A stretch of 5,699 nt of DNA. Origin: an uncultured Eubacteriales bacterium (GTDB taxonomy: Bacteria; Bacillota; Clostridia; Oscillospirales; Oscillospiraceae). Of this stretch, positions 1-5,673 are shown one piece after another. The DNA lies in assembly GCA_900556535.1 (NCBI GenBank), contig USPI01000096.1:1-5699 (forward strand). The letters run 5' to 3'. The notes beneath the pieces were generated by a model. It was not told where the DNA came from and ran no database searches. It saw only the letters and a program-made list of their open reading frames with translations. The position numbers and the translations under genes are program-made. The stretch's first letter is position 1, and every line of letters begins with the position of its first letter.

Positions 1-720
1 GAGGGCAGAAACGCCGTTATCGAGGCGCTGCGCGTCGGAAGAAACATTGACAAGATATTTATTGCCAAGGGCGAGACGGATAAAACGCTCGGTCACATAG
101 CGTCAAAGGCGCGTGAACTGGGCATCGTCTTCGCCGACGCCGACAGACGCAAACTCGACTCCATGAGCGTCACGAAGGCGCATCAGGGCGTCGTCGCGCT
201 CGTCGGCGTGAGCGAATACTGCACGGTGTCCGACATTCTCGAGCACGCACGCGAAAAGGGCGAGCAGCCGTTTATCATCGTCTGCGATGAGGTCAGCGAC
301 CCCCGCAATCTCGGCGCCGTTATCCGCAGTGCGGAGTGCGCGGGCGCGCACGGCGTCATTATCCCCAAGCGCCGCAGCGCGGGACTTACCGCCATTGTCG
401 GCAAGGCGTCCGCAGGCGCGGCAGAGCACATGAAAATTGCCCGCGTGCCCAATATCCCGACGGTTCTCAAGTGGCTCAAAAACGAGGGTGTTTGGGTCTA
501 CGGCGCGGCAGCCGGCGGCTCAAGCGAGCTGTGGGGCACCGACTTCACCGGCTCCTGCGCCATCGTCATCGGCTCCGAGGGCGACGGCATGGGCAAGCTC
601 GTGCGCGAAAACTGCGATTTTATAGTGAACATCCCCATGGCGGGAAAGATAAACTCTCTCAACGCATCCGCCGCCGCTTCTATTATCATGTACGAGGTAC
701 TGCGTCAGCGCAGAGGCTAA
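1..720 (+). CDS. rlmB: 23S rRNA 2'-O-ribose methyltransferase, RlmB/TrmH (SpoU) family, 5' truncated by window edge
   Basis: This is the 3' part (239 codons plus TAA) of a SpoU/TrmH-family RNA 2'-O-methyltransferase. RlmB uses S-adenosylmethionine to methylate the ribose of a 23S rRNA guanosine (G2251 in E. coli) in the peptidyl-transferase P loop. The frame is open from base 1, and its first residues (EGRNAVIEAL) match the usual extreme N-terminus of RlmB. Family length is about 245 residues, so only a few codons are missing. Residues 1-75 are the L30e-like RNA-binding domain. Residues 93-235 are the SPOUT methylase domain with its three motifs: DPRNLGAVIRSAE at 100-112 (N103 and R109 conserved), IGSEGDGM at 190-197, and IPMAGKINSLNAS at 211-223, which forms the trefoil-knot cofactor site. 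No active-site residue appears lost. The ATG at base 163 is internal and not the start. In many Bacillota rlmB follows cysS and mrnC, which are not visible here. The next gene starts 19 nt downstream, suggesting co-transcription. The RlmB assignment rather than another SpoU member rests on the N-terminus and length. Confidence 0.93.
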   Translation, partial: EGRNAVIEALRVGRNIDKIFIAKGETDKTLGHIASKARELGIVFADADRRKLDSMSVTKAHQGVVALVGVSEYCTVSDILEHAREKGEQPFIIVCDEVSDPRNLGAVIRSAECAGAHGVIIPKRRSAGLTAIVGKASAGAAEHMKIARVPNIPTVLKWLKNEGVWVYGAAAGGSSELWGTDFTGSCAIVIGSEGDGMGKLVRENCDFIVNIPMAGKINSLNASAAASIIMYEVLRQRRG

Positions 721-727
721 GTACGCC

Positions 728-731
728 GAGG
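728..731 (+). promoter_or_regulatory. Ribosome binding site for the pseudo-ATPase gene
   Basis: GAGG lies 8 nt before the ATG at 740 and inside the 19-nt gap after the rlmB stop codon. It supports this start and translational independence from rlmB, within what is probably one transcript. No promoter-like boxes fit in the gap. Confidence 0.6.
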
Positions 732-739
732 ATGATTCT

Positions 740-3109
740 ATGAGCAAGGAAAATTACGGAAACAACGAATTTGATTTCGACAATATTCTGAAGGAATTCG
801 GTTCCCTGCCCGACGAGCCTGTGCCGCAGCCTCCCGTGTTTGAGCCGGAGAAGAAGCGGATACGCTTCGAGACACAGGACGACGGCAGCGATGCGGCACT
901 TATCGTCAGCATCGAAAAGCAGCCGTCCGAGCCCTCCGAGCCGGAGGACGATCCTCTCATGGCCGAGGTGGACAGGATAATCAGTCAGTATCGCCGCGAG
1001 AAGTCTCAGTCCGAGCTTGAGCCTGAGATCGAGCCTGAGCCCGAGGTCGAGCTTGAGCCCGAAGCCGAACCGGAAGCCGATCCCGTTATTGAGCCGAAGC
1101 CCGCGAAGGACGAGGCGGAGGACGAGCCCGATATTAAGCGCGAGCCCACGAAAAAGCGCGTCGAGCGCCCCGACAAGCCCGAAAACGGCATGGACGAGGA
1201 GCTTTACGGCGGCTCGGGGCTTATAGACGGCTCCGAGGCCGAAGGCGGCACGGGCGATGACGATATTGACGATGCGGCTCTTTCGGACGATGCTGCCGAG
1301 GATTATGCCGCAGACGACGATTATTCCGAAACGCAGGACGAGCGTGAGCCGAAGGCAAAAAGGCCGCGCCGCTCCTTCCGCGAGGCCGTCGCGGTGCCGG
1401 TCATATCCGCGCTTGCGTTCATTGCGATGCGCATTAAGCAGAGCGAGCTCACCATCGGCCCGGCAAGCTACGAGGACGAGGATCTCGGCGAGGAGGAAAA
1501 GCCGGACAAGGCGGCAAGATTTTACGACAGACACATCGCGGGACTGCGGATAAGAACGCGCATCTCCTTCGTTTTGTGCGCCGTCATGATATACTTATCC
1601 CTCGGTCTCCCGCTCGCGGGAGCACTTGCCGACACCGGCATCAGAAGCGCCGTGTGCCTTATCATGATGCTCGCCGTCATGATATGCGGACTTGATATAA
1701 TAACCACCGGTATCATGAGCCTTGTGCGCTTTAAATTCCACGCAAGCTCGCTCATCGCCGTGTCCTGCCTTCTGTGCATGATAGACGCCTTTCTCTCCGC
1801 GGCAAGCGTCACCCAGAAGGTCATCCCCTTCTGTGTTATCCCCTCGCTTACCATTGCCTGCACGCTGCTCGGCTGCATTTTGAATGCACGCAGCAACAGG
1901 ATAGTTTTTAACACCGCGCACTCGGCACGCAGCCCCTATACGCTCACGGCGGAGTCCGAGCTTACAGGCGGCGACATAACGCTCGTCAAGGCTCGCGGCA
2001 CAACTGCGGGCATAGTCCGCCGCACCGAGGAGGAGGGTCCCGACGAGGCCGTCTTCGGTGTGCTGACCCCGTATTTCATCGTTTTGGCGCTCGTTTTGAG
2101 CATCATTGCCGCAGCGGTAAGCAAGAATTTCGCGGGCTTTGCGCACATATTCTCCGGAATTTTCGTATGCGCCGCGCCCATGGCTATGCTCCTGACCTTC
2201 CCCATGCCGTTTTACGTCTCGGTCAAGGGGCTTATAAAAAGCGGTCTGACGATAGCGGGCTGGTCGGGGCTTTATGACATCGGCAAGGCAAAGCACCTCA
2301 TCGTGACCGATGCCGACCTCTTCCCCAAGGGCAGCATAAAGATCGGCAAGGTCTGCATTCTGAGCCATATGGACGCCTCCGAGGTCATATCCTACGCAAG
2401 CAGCATAATAAGCGCATCCGGCTGCGCGATGGCGGGAGCGTTTGCCTCGCTCATGATCAAGGCCGGCGGTCACGCGCTGACCGTGGACGACTTCACCGTT
2501 CACGAGAGCGGCGGTCTTCGCGCCATGGTAGACGGCAAGGAGGTCTTTTGCGGCGACGCGGCGTTCATGCGTCTTATGGGCGTCGTTCTGCCCGAAAAAT
2601 ACGTCGTGCGCGGCGGAGTTTACGTTGCGGCGGCAGGCGCCATATGCGGCGTTTTCGAGGTGAAGTACGAGGCATTCGACGCCGTTAAGGACGCGCTGTA
2701 CGAGCTCATGAGCTCGGGGCGGCACGCGGTGTTTGCACTGCGCGATTTCAACATCACTCCGCAGATGCTCTCCGTTAAATTCGATATCCCCACCGACGGC
2801 TTTGACTTCCCGCCCTATGCGCAGCGCTATGAGCTTTCCGGCGCTGTCCCCGGCGAGGGCTCCAAGCCCGCGGCTATCATTTCGCGCGAAGGTCTGGGCT
2901 CTCTCGTGAGCCTTGCGGGACACGGCAAGGCGCTGTTTTCACGCATAAGACTGTGCGTTATGCTCAGCGTCATGAGTGCCGTTATCGGCATCGCGCTCAT
3001 GTTCATTCTGAGCCTCAAGGCTCTGCCCGCAGTGACGGTCGCGCTCATATATCTTCTGGTTTGGCTCCTTATTTCGGTAATACTGTCATTTACGGTAAGC
3101 ACCCCGTAA
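740..3109 (+). CDS. Acidic-tailed membrane protein with P1B-type ATPase architecture but no catalytic motifs (putative pseudo-ATPase)
   Basis: The protein has 789 residues and no confident functional name. Residues 1-212 are hydrophilic, rich in Glu, Asp and Pro, and probably disordered and cytoplasmic; an E-P repeat lies at 92-121. A short hydrophobic stretch (215-231) precedes eight likely membrane helices at about 274-295, 303-326, 335-355, 361-381, 442-461, 467-492, 733-757 and 761-785. This is the helix spacing of a heavy-metal P1B ATPase, with a short loop after helix 4 and a large cytoplasmic part (about 495-732) after helix 6. By-eye alignment to the P1B consensus is ungapped from residue 475 to 531. 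It places APM (479-481) at the CPC site and TDADLFP (523-529) at DKTGTLT. TGE becomes TGG (409-411), the HP site becomes CA (562-563), TGDN becomes LRDF (667-670), and the GDGxND segment is absent. An N-domain-like VDGKEVFCGD lies at 597-606. The ATG is supported by GAGG at 728-731, 8 nt upstream. It follows rlmB by 19 nt. The intact frame argues against a pseudogene. Pumping activity is unlikely; a scaffold, sensor or regulatory role is only inference. Confidence 0.88.
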   Translation: MSKENYGNNEFDFDNILKEFGSLPDEPVPQPPVFEPEKKRIRFETQDDGSDAALIVSIEKQPSEPSEPEDDPLMAEVDRIISQYRREKSQSELEPEIEPEPEVELEPEAEPEADPVIEPKPAKDEAEDEPDIKREPTKKRVERPDKPENGMDEELYGGSGLIDGSEAEGGTGDDDIDDAALSDDAAEDYAADDDYSETQDEREPKAKRPRRSFREAVAVPVISALAFIAMRIKQSELTIGPASYEDEDLGEEEKPDKAARFYDRHIAGLRIRTRISFVLCAVMIYLSLGLPLAGALADTGIRSAVCLIMMLAVMICGLDIITTGIMSLVRFKFHASSLIAVSCLLCMIDAFLSAASVTQKVIPFCVIPSLTIACTLLGCILNARSNRIVFNTAHSARSPYTLTAESELTGGDITLVKARGTTAGIVRRTEEEGPDEAVFGVLTPYFIVLALVLSIIAAAVSKNFAGFAHIFSGIFVCAAPMAMLLTFPMPFYVSVKGLIKSGLTIAGWSGLYDIGKAKHLIVTDADLFPKGSIKIGKVCILSHMDASEVISYASSIISASGCAMAGAFASLMIKAGGHALTVDDFTVHESGGLRAMVDGKEVFCGDAAFMRLMGVVLPEKYVVRGGVYVAAAGAICGVFEVKYEAFDAVKDALYELMSSGRHAVFALRDFNITPQMLSVKFDIPTDGFDFPPYAQRYELSGAVPGEGSKPAAIISREGLGSLVSLAGHGKALFSRIRLCVMLSVMSAVIGIALMFILSLKALPAVTVALIYLLVWLLISVILSFTVSTP
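1013..1102 (+). repeat. In-gene Glu-Pro repeat tract (degenerate GAGCC(T/C)GAG units)
   Basis: Degenerate GAGCCTGAG/GAGCCCGAG units encode alternating Glu-Pro dipeptides at residues 92-121 of the pseudo-ATPase (for example EPEIEPEPEVELEPEAEPE). Such tracts tend to be extended, disordered linkers and can change length by slippage. Third-position variation between units suggests an old tract under selection for the peptide, not a fresh expansion. Confidence 0.7.
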
Positions 3110-3116
3110 AAAACTG

Positions 3117-3145
3117 TTGATAATGCTTTTTAATTAGTGTATACT
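3117..3145 (+). promoter_or_regulatory. Sigma-A-type promoter of the EF-G-like gene
   Basis: TTGATA (3117-3122) and TATACT (3140-3145) are separated by exactly 17 nt. Each matches the TTGACA/TATAAT consensus at five of six positions, in an AT-rich gap between GC-rich genes. Transcription would start near 3151-3153, giving a leader of about 55 nt. The -35 box lies only 7 nt beyond the stop codon of the upstream gene, so the EF-G-like gene appears to be its own transcription unit. Confidence 0.82.
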
Positions 3146-3157
3146 TAAACAGTCAGT

Positions 3158-3184
3158 TTGAATTATAAAATCTTTAAATATAAT
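3158..3184 (+). promoter_or_regulatory. Possible second, tandem promoter for the EF-G-like gene
   Basis: A perfect -10 hexamer TATAAT lies at 3179-3184, with a poor -35 candidate TTGAAT (3158-3163) at a short 15-nt spacing. It would start transcription near 3191 and leave only about a 16-nt leader. The AT-rich leader could produce this by chance, so it is clearly weaker than the promoter at 3117-3145. Confidence 0.3.
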
Positions 3185-3192
3185 CTTTTTAG

Positions 3193-3200
3193 AGAGGAAG
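3193..3200 (+). promoter_or_regulatory. Ribosome binding site of the EF-G-like gene
   Basis: AGAGGAAG, with its GAGG core at 3194-3197, lies 9 nt before the ATG at 3207. It fixes that ATG as the start; the encoded MSYETKNIRNICFMGHGN has the expected short lead into the P-loop. Confidence 0.7.
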
Positions 3201-3206
3201 CAACAC

Positions 3207-5210
3207 ATGAGCTACGAAACCAAGAACATCCGCAACATCTGCTTCATGGGTCACGGCAACAGCGGTAAGACCAGTCTTGCTGAAAGCATTCTGTTCACTA
3301 CCGGCGCTATCGACCGTATGGGCAAGGTCACCGACGGCAACACCGTCTGCGACTATGACGCAGAGGAAATCAAGCGTCAGATCACTATCGCGACCTCCGT
3401 CGCTCCCGTTAATTTCGGCGGCTGCAAGATCAATGTACTCGACTGCCCCGGCTATTTCGACTTCGTCGGCGACGTTCTCGCCGCCATCCGCGCTGTCGAG
3501 ACGGGCGTCATCTTCTGCTCGGCAAAGGACGGCATCACCGTCGGCGCAGAGAGAAGCTGGAAGTACCTCAAGGCAGCCGGCGTTCCCGCTATGTTCTACA
3601 TCTCCAAGATCGATGAAGAGCACGGCGATTACTACGCTGTTCTGAGCGCACTTAAGGATAAGTACGGCGCAAGCATCTGCCCGGTCATGATCCCCATGTC
3701 CGACGGCACCGGCGTCATCGACCTCGTTCACAACACCGCATACCAGACCAATGGCGGCAAGACCGCTAAGGTCGCAGTTCCCGCTGCCGATGCCGACAAG
3801 GTCGAGGAGATGCGCATGGAGCTTATGGAGGCTGCCGCCGTTACCGAGGAGCTCATGGAAAAGTTCCTCGACACCATGGAGCTGAGCGACGACGAGATCG
3901 CGGCCGGTCTCAAGGCAGGCCTTGCAGAGCGCAGCGTCGTTCCCGTTCTGTGCGGCGCGGCAATGTCCAATATCGGCACCGAGGCCGTCCTTCAGGCTAT
4001 CTGCGACTATGTTCCCGCTCCCGAGGATAAGTCCGCCGAGCCCACCTGCGGCTTTATTTTCAAGACCGTTTCCGACCAGTTCGGCAAATACAGCTTTGTT
4101 AAGATAGTTTCCGGCAAGATCACCTCCGATATGTCCCTGCGCAATGTCCGTGCCTCCAGCACCGACAAGCTCGGCAGACTCTACACCATCTGCGGCAAGA
4201 AGGCCACCGAGGTCAAGGAAGCCTGCTGCGGCGACATCGTTGCCGTCGGCAAGATGGAGTGGAAGACCGGCGATACCGTCTGCGACCCGAAGAACGAGGT
4301 CGAGCTGCCCGCTCTGCAGATGCCCGATCCCTGCTACTCCATGGCTATCTCCCCCAAGACCAAGGGTCAGGACGACAAGGTCGCCGGCGGTCTTGCAAGA
4401 CTCAACGAGGAGGACGTTTCCTTCACTCTCGTAAACAACGCCGAGACCCATCAGATGGTCATCTCCGGCGCAGGCGATATCCAGGTCGACGTTCTGTGCG
4501 CAAAGCTCAAGAGCCGCTTCGGCGTTGAGACCGAGCTCAAGCCCGCCCGCGTCGCTTACCGCGAGAAGATCAAGGGCAAGGTCGAGGCTCACGGCCGTCA
4601 CAAGAAGCAGTCCGGCGGTTCCGGTCAGTTCGGTGACGTTTGGATCCGCTTTGAGCCGCAGGATGAGCAGGACGACATGATCTTCGCAGAGGAAGTCTTC
4701 GGCGGCTCCGTTCCCAAGAACTTCTTCCCCTCCGTCGAAAAGGGCCTGCGCAACGCCGTACAGAAGGGCGTCCTCGCAGGTTACCCGCTCGTCGGTCTGA
4801 AGGCAACTCTGTACGACGGCTCCTACCACCCCGTTGACTCCAACGATATGGCCTTCCAGACTGCCGCTCGCCTTGCATATCAGGACGGTATTCCCAAGGC
4901 AAAGCCCACCATTCTCGAGCCCATCGGTCTGCTTCAGGTAACCATTCCCGACGCAAACCTCGGCGATATTATGTCCGACATCTCCTCCAAGCGCCGCGGC
5001 ACCGTGCTCGGCATGAACGCAGAGGACGGCATGCAGACCGTCGAGGCTGAGGTCCCCATGGCCGAGATGAGCTCCTACACCATCGACCTGCGCTCCATGA
5101 CTCAGGGTCGCGGATCTTTCTCCTGCAAGTTCATTCGCTACGAGGAAGCTCCCGGCAACGTTCAGCAGAAGGTCATCGAGGAAGCCAAGGCTCTTGCCGA
5201 GGCAGAGTAA
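3207..5210 (+). CDS. Elongation factor G-like translational GTPase (EF-G-2/FusA2 subfamily)
   Basis: This 667-residue protein has the full five-domain EF-G layout. Canonical EF-G moves tRNA and mRNA through the ribosome after peptide bond formation, at the cost of GTP, and helps recycle ribosomes. The G domain (about 1-275) has the P-loop GHGNSGKT (15-22), switch I RQITI (57-61), DCPGY (79-83), SKID (133-136) and a G5-like CGAAMSN (249-255). Domain II is about 280-370 and domain III about 372-446, with ISGAGDIQVDVL in place of the usual SGMGELHLE. Domain IV is about 447-575, with QSGGSGQFGDV (468-478) and the tip loop DGSYHPVDSND; its H541 matches the tip histidine important for translocation in E. 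coli EF-G. Domain V (about 576-660) carries SKRRG and LRSMTQGRGS. It is shorter than FusA (about 690-700), lacks str-operon neighbours, and has Tyr where canonical EF-G has the catalytic His; all three fit the EF-G-2-like paralogs. It has its own strong promoter and strongly biased codons, which suggest high expression. A ribosome-protection role is less likely. The gene symbol is left blank because the paralog's role is unsettled. Confidence 0.93.
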   Translation: MSYETKNIRNICFMGHGNSGKTSLAESILFTTGAIDRMGKVTDGNTVCDYDAEEIKRQITIATSVAPVNFGGCKINVLDCPGYFDFVGDVLAAIRAVETGVIFCSAKDGITVGAERSWKYLKAAGVPAMFYISKIDEEHGDYYAVLSALKDKYGASICPVMIPMSDGTGVIDLVHNTAYQTNGGKTAKVAVPAADADKVEEMRMELMEAAAVTEELMEKFLDTMELSDDEIAAGLKAGLAERSVVPVLCGAAMSNIGTEAVLQAICDYVPAPEDKSAEPTCGFIFKTVSDQFGKYSFVKIVSGKITSDMSLRNVRASSTDKLGRLYTICGKKATEVKEACCGDIVAVGKMEWKTGDTVCDPKNEVELPALQMPDPCYSMAISPKTKGQDDKVAGGLARLNEEDVSFTLVNNAETHQMVISGAGDIQVDVLCAKLKSRFGVETELKPARVAYREKIKGKVEAHGRHKKQSGGSGQFGDVWIRFEPQDEQDDMIFAEEVFGGSVPKNFFPSVEKGLRNAVQKGVLAGYPLVGLKATLYDGSYHPVDSNDMAFQTAARLAYQDGIPKAKPTILEPIGLLQVTIPDANLGDIMSDISSKRRGTVLGMNAEDGMQTVEAEVPMAEMSSYTIDLRSMTQGRGSFSCKFIRYEEAPGNVQQKVIEEAKALAEAE

Positions 5211-5222
5211 CAAATAACTGTC

Positions 5223-5250
5223 AAACGGCGGGCCTCGCGCCCGCCGTTTT
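5223..5250 (+). terminator. Intrinsic terminator or attenuator after the EF-G-like gene
   Basis: An 11-bp perfect stem pairs AAACGGCGGGC (5223-5233) with GCCCGCCGTTT (5239-5249) around a five-base loop, followed by one more T. The GC core is strong, but the U tract is only four bases and mostly part of the stem. It starts 12 nt after the EF-G-like stop codon and ends 11 nt before the next start codon, so some read-through may feed the small downstream gene. Confidence 0.8.
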
Positions 5251-5251
5251 C

Positions 5252-5258
5252 AGGTGAT
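5252..5258 (+). promoter_or_regulatory. Ribosome binding site of the small acidic membrane protein
   Basis: AGGTGAT complements the 3'-terminal stretch of 16S rRNA (from the extended AAGGAGGTGATC site) and lies just before the ATG at 5262. It sits directly after the terminator stem, so the hairpin does not mask it. This supports the short ORF as a real gene. Confidence 0.6.
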
Positions 5259-5261
5259 GCT

Positions 5262-5567
5262 ATGAAATTCAAGATTCCCGAACTCAAAATACCCAAGCTC
5301 GGCAGGAAAAAGTCCGCCGCTCCCGATGAGGAGAGCCCGAATGAGGAGCTCCCCGACGAGGAGGTAAGCTATGACGAATACGACGCTCACGACGAGGCTG
5401 AGGAGACCGCAGAGCAGGAGAACACCGAGGAAGTCGCAGCGCCCCGCGAGGCACAAGGCGGCGGGCTCGTGATATCCGAATCGCAGCTTCGCATGATATG
5501 GGCGGGCGAGATCGTCTTTGCCATTACCATGGTCGTCGCATCGTTTATAATTGCTTTTGCAAATTAA
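5262..5567 (+). CDS. Small acidic protein with a single C-terminal membrane helix, function unknown
   Basis: I do not recognise this 101-residue protein. Residues 1-17 (MKFKIPELKIPKLGRKK) are basic and contain a doubled KIP-x-L-like unit. Residues 20-63 are very acidic, with repeated PDEE/PNEE units, and are probably disordered. A Gly-rich turn (66-68) follows, then LVISESQLRMIW, and a hydrophobic helix at about 78-100 that ends at the C-terminus. The predicted form is a tail-anchored or single-pass protein with most of its length in the cytoplasm. No signal peptide, Cys motif or enzyme motif is visible. The start has an AGGTGAT ribosome binding site. No promoter is visible in the 51 nt between this gene and the EF-G-like gene, so it is probably expressed by read-through of the terminator at 5223-5250. 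A terminator lies right after its stop codon. Codon use resembles that of the flanking genes, including ATA and TTT codons seldom used in the EF-G-like gene. Coding status is supported by the ribosome binding site, composition and the neat C-terminal helix. Confidence 0.82.
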   Translation: MKFKIPELKIPKLGRKKSAAPDEESPNEELPDEEVSYDEYDAHDEAEETAEQENTEEVAAPREAQGGGLVISESQLRMIWAGEIVFAITMVVASFIIAFAN

Positions 5568-5592
5568 AAAGGACACCCATCGGGTGTCCTTT
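5568..5592 (+). terminator. Intrinsic terminator after the small membrane protein gene
   Basis: A perfect 11-bp stem pairs AAAGGACACCC (5568-5578) with GGGTGTCCTTT (5582-5592) around a three-base loop, starting directly after the stop codon. The U tract is only three bases and lies in the stem. The flanking A and T runs make it symmetric, so it might also work on the - strand. Confidence 0.8.
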
Positions 5593-5630
5593 CAGCGTGT
5601 CAAAAAAGTCATAGACTTTTTCGCACGCTG
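5593..5630. repeat. Two-tier inverted repeat (hairpin), possibly a bidirectional terminator
   Basis: Outer arms CAGCGTG (5593-5599) and CACGCTG (5624-5630) enclose inner arms AAAAAGTC (5603-5610) and GACTTTTT (5614-5621) with a three-base loop and a small internal bulge. The inner hairpin ends in a T run on either strand. The outer stem can also extend with TTT at 5590-5592 against AAA at 5631-5633, which would compete with the terminator just upstream. Confidence 0.75.
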
Positions 5631-5643
5631 AAAAAACGCCACA

Positions 5644-5673
5644 TTTTTTGTGAAGCTCAAGCTTCACGAAAAA
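5644..5673. repeat. Near-perfect 13-bp inverted repeat
   Basis: The arm at 5644-5656 (six T, then GTGAAGC) pairs with 5661-5673 (GCTTCACG, then five A) around a TCAA loop, with one T-G wobble. The T run is on the 5' side and the A run on the 3' side on both strands, so it is not a terminator. It looks like part of a structured intergenic repeat that continues to the window edge, where CTCGCTTCGCTCG follows at 5675-5687. No gene is visible in 5593-5699. Confidence 0.65.

Noticed and set aside
163..720. Start of the methyltransferase at the ATG at 163
   Set aside because: The frame is open to base 1, and residues encoded upstream match the RlmB N-terminal RNA-binding domain, so this ATG is internal.
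686..1534. 282-residue open frame on the - strand opposite the acidic tail
   Set aside because: It is the reverse reading of the GAG/GCC-rich Glu-Pro tract, giving artificial Leu/Gly/Arg repeats, and it overlaps the end of rlmB.
1595..2923. 442-residue open frame on the - strand opposite the pseudo-ATPase gene
   Set aside because: This is the same codon-aligned mirror effect; it ends at a sense TTA codon. Its His/Arg/Ala-rich product matches no family, while the sense frame aligns with P-type ATPases.
740..3109. Pseudo-ATPase gene as a decaying pseudogene
   Set aside because: It has 789 uninterrupted codons, a good ribosome binding site, kept helix layout and coherent codon use. A decaying pump would be expected to show stops or frameshifts before losing every motif.
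3107..3136. Terminator after the pseudo-ATPase gene
   Set aside because: There are A and T runs, but no GC-containing stem between them. The segment is better explained by the promoter at 3117-3145.
3207..5210. Tetracycline-resistance ribosomal protection protein
   Set aside because: The protein keeps the EF-G-type domain IV tip (DGSYHPVDSND) and MTQGRGS in domain V. I see no specific Tet(M)/Tet(O)-like features.
3189..5213. 674-residue open frame on the - strand opposite the EF-G-like gene
   Set aside because: It is codon-aligned with the sense gene and stays open only because the sense gene lacks TTA, CTA and TCA codons. The product is low-complexity Gly/Ala/Leu/Asp sequence with no recognisable domain.
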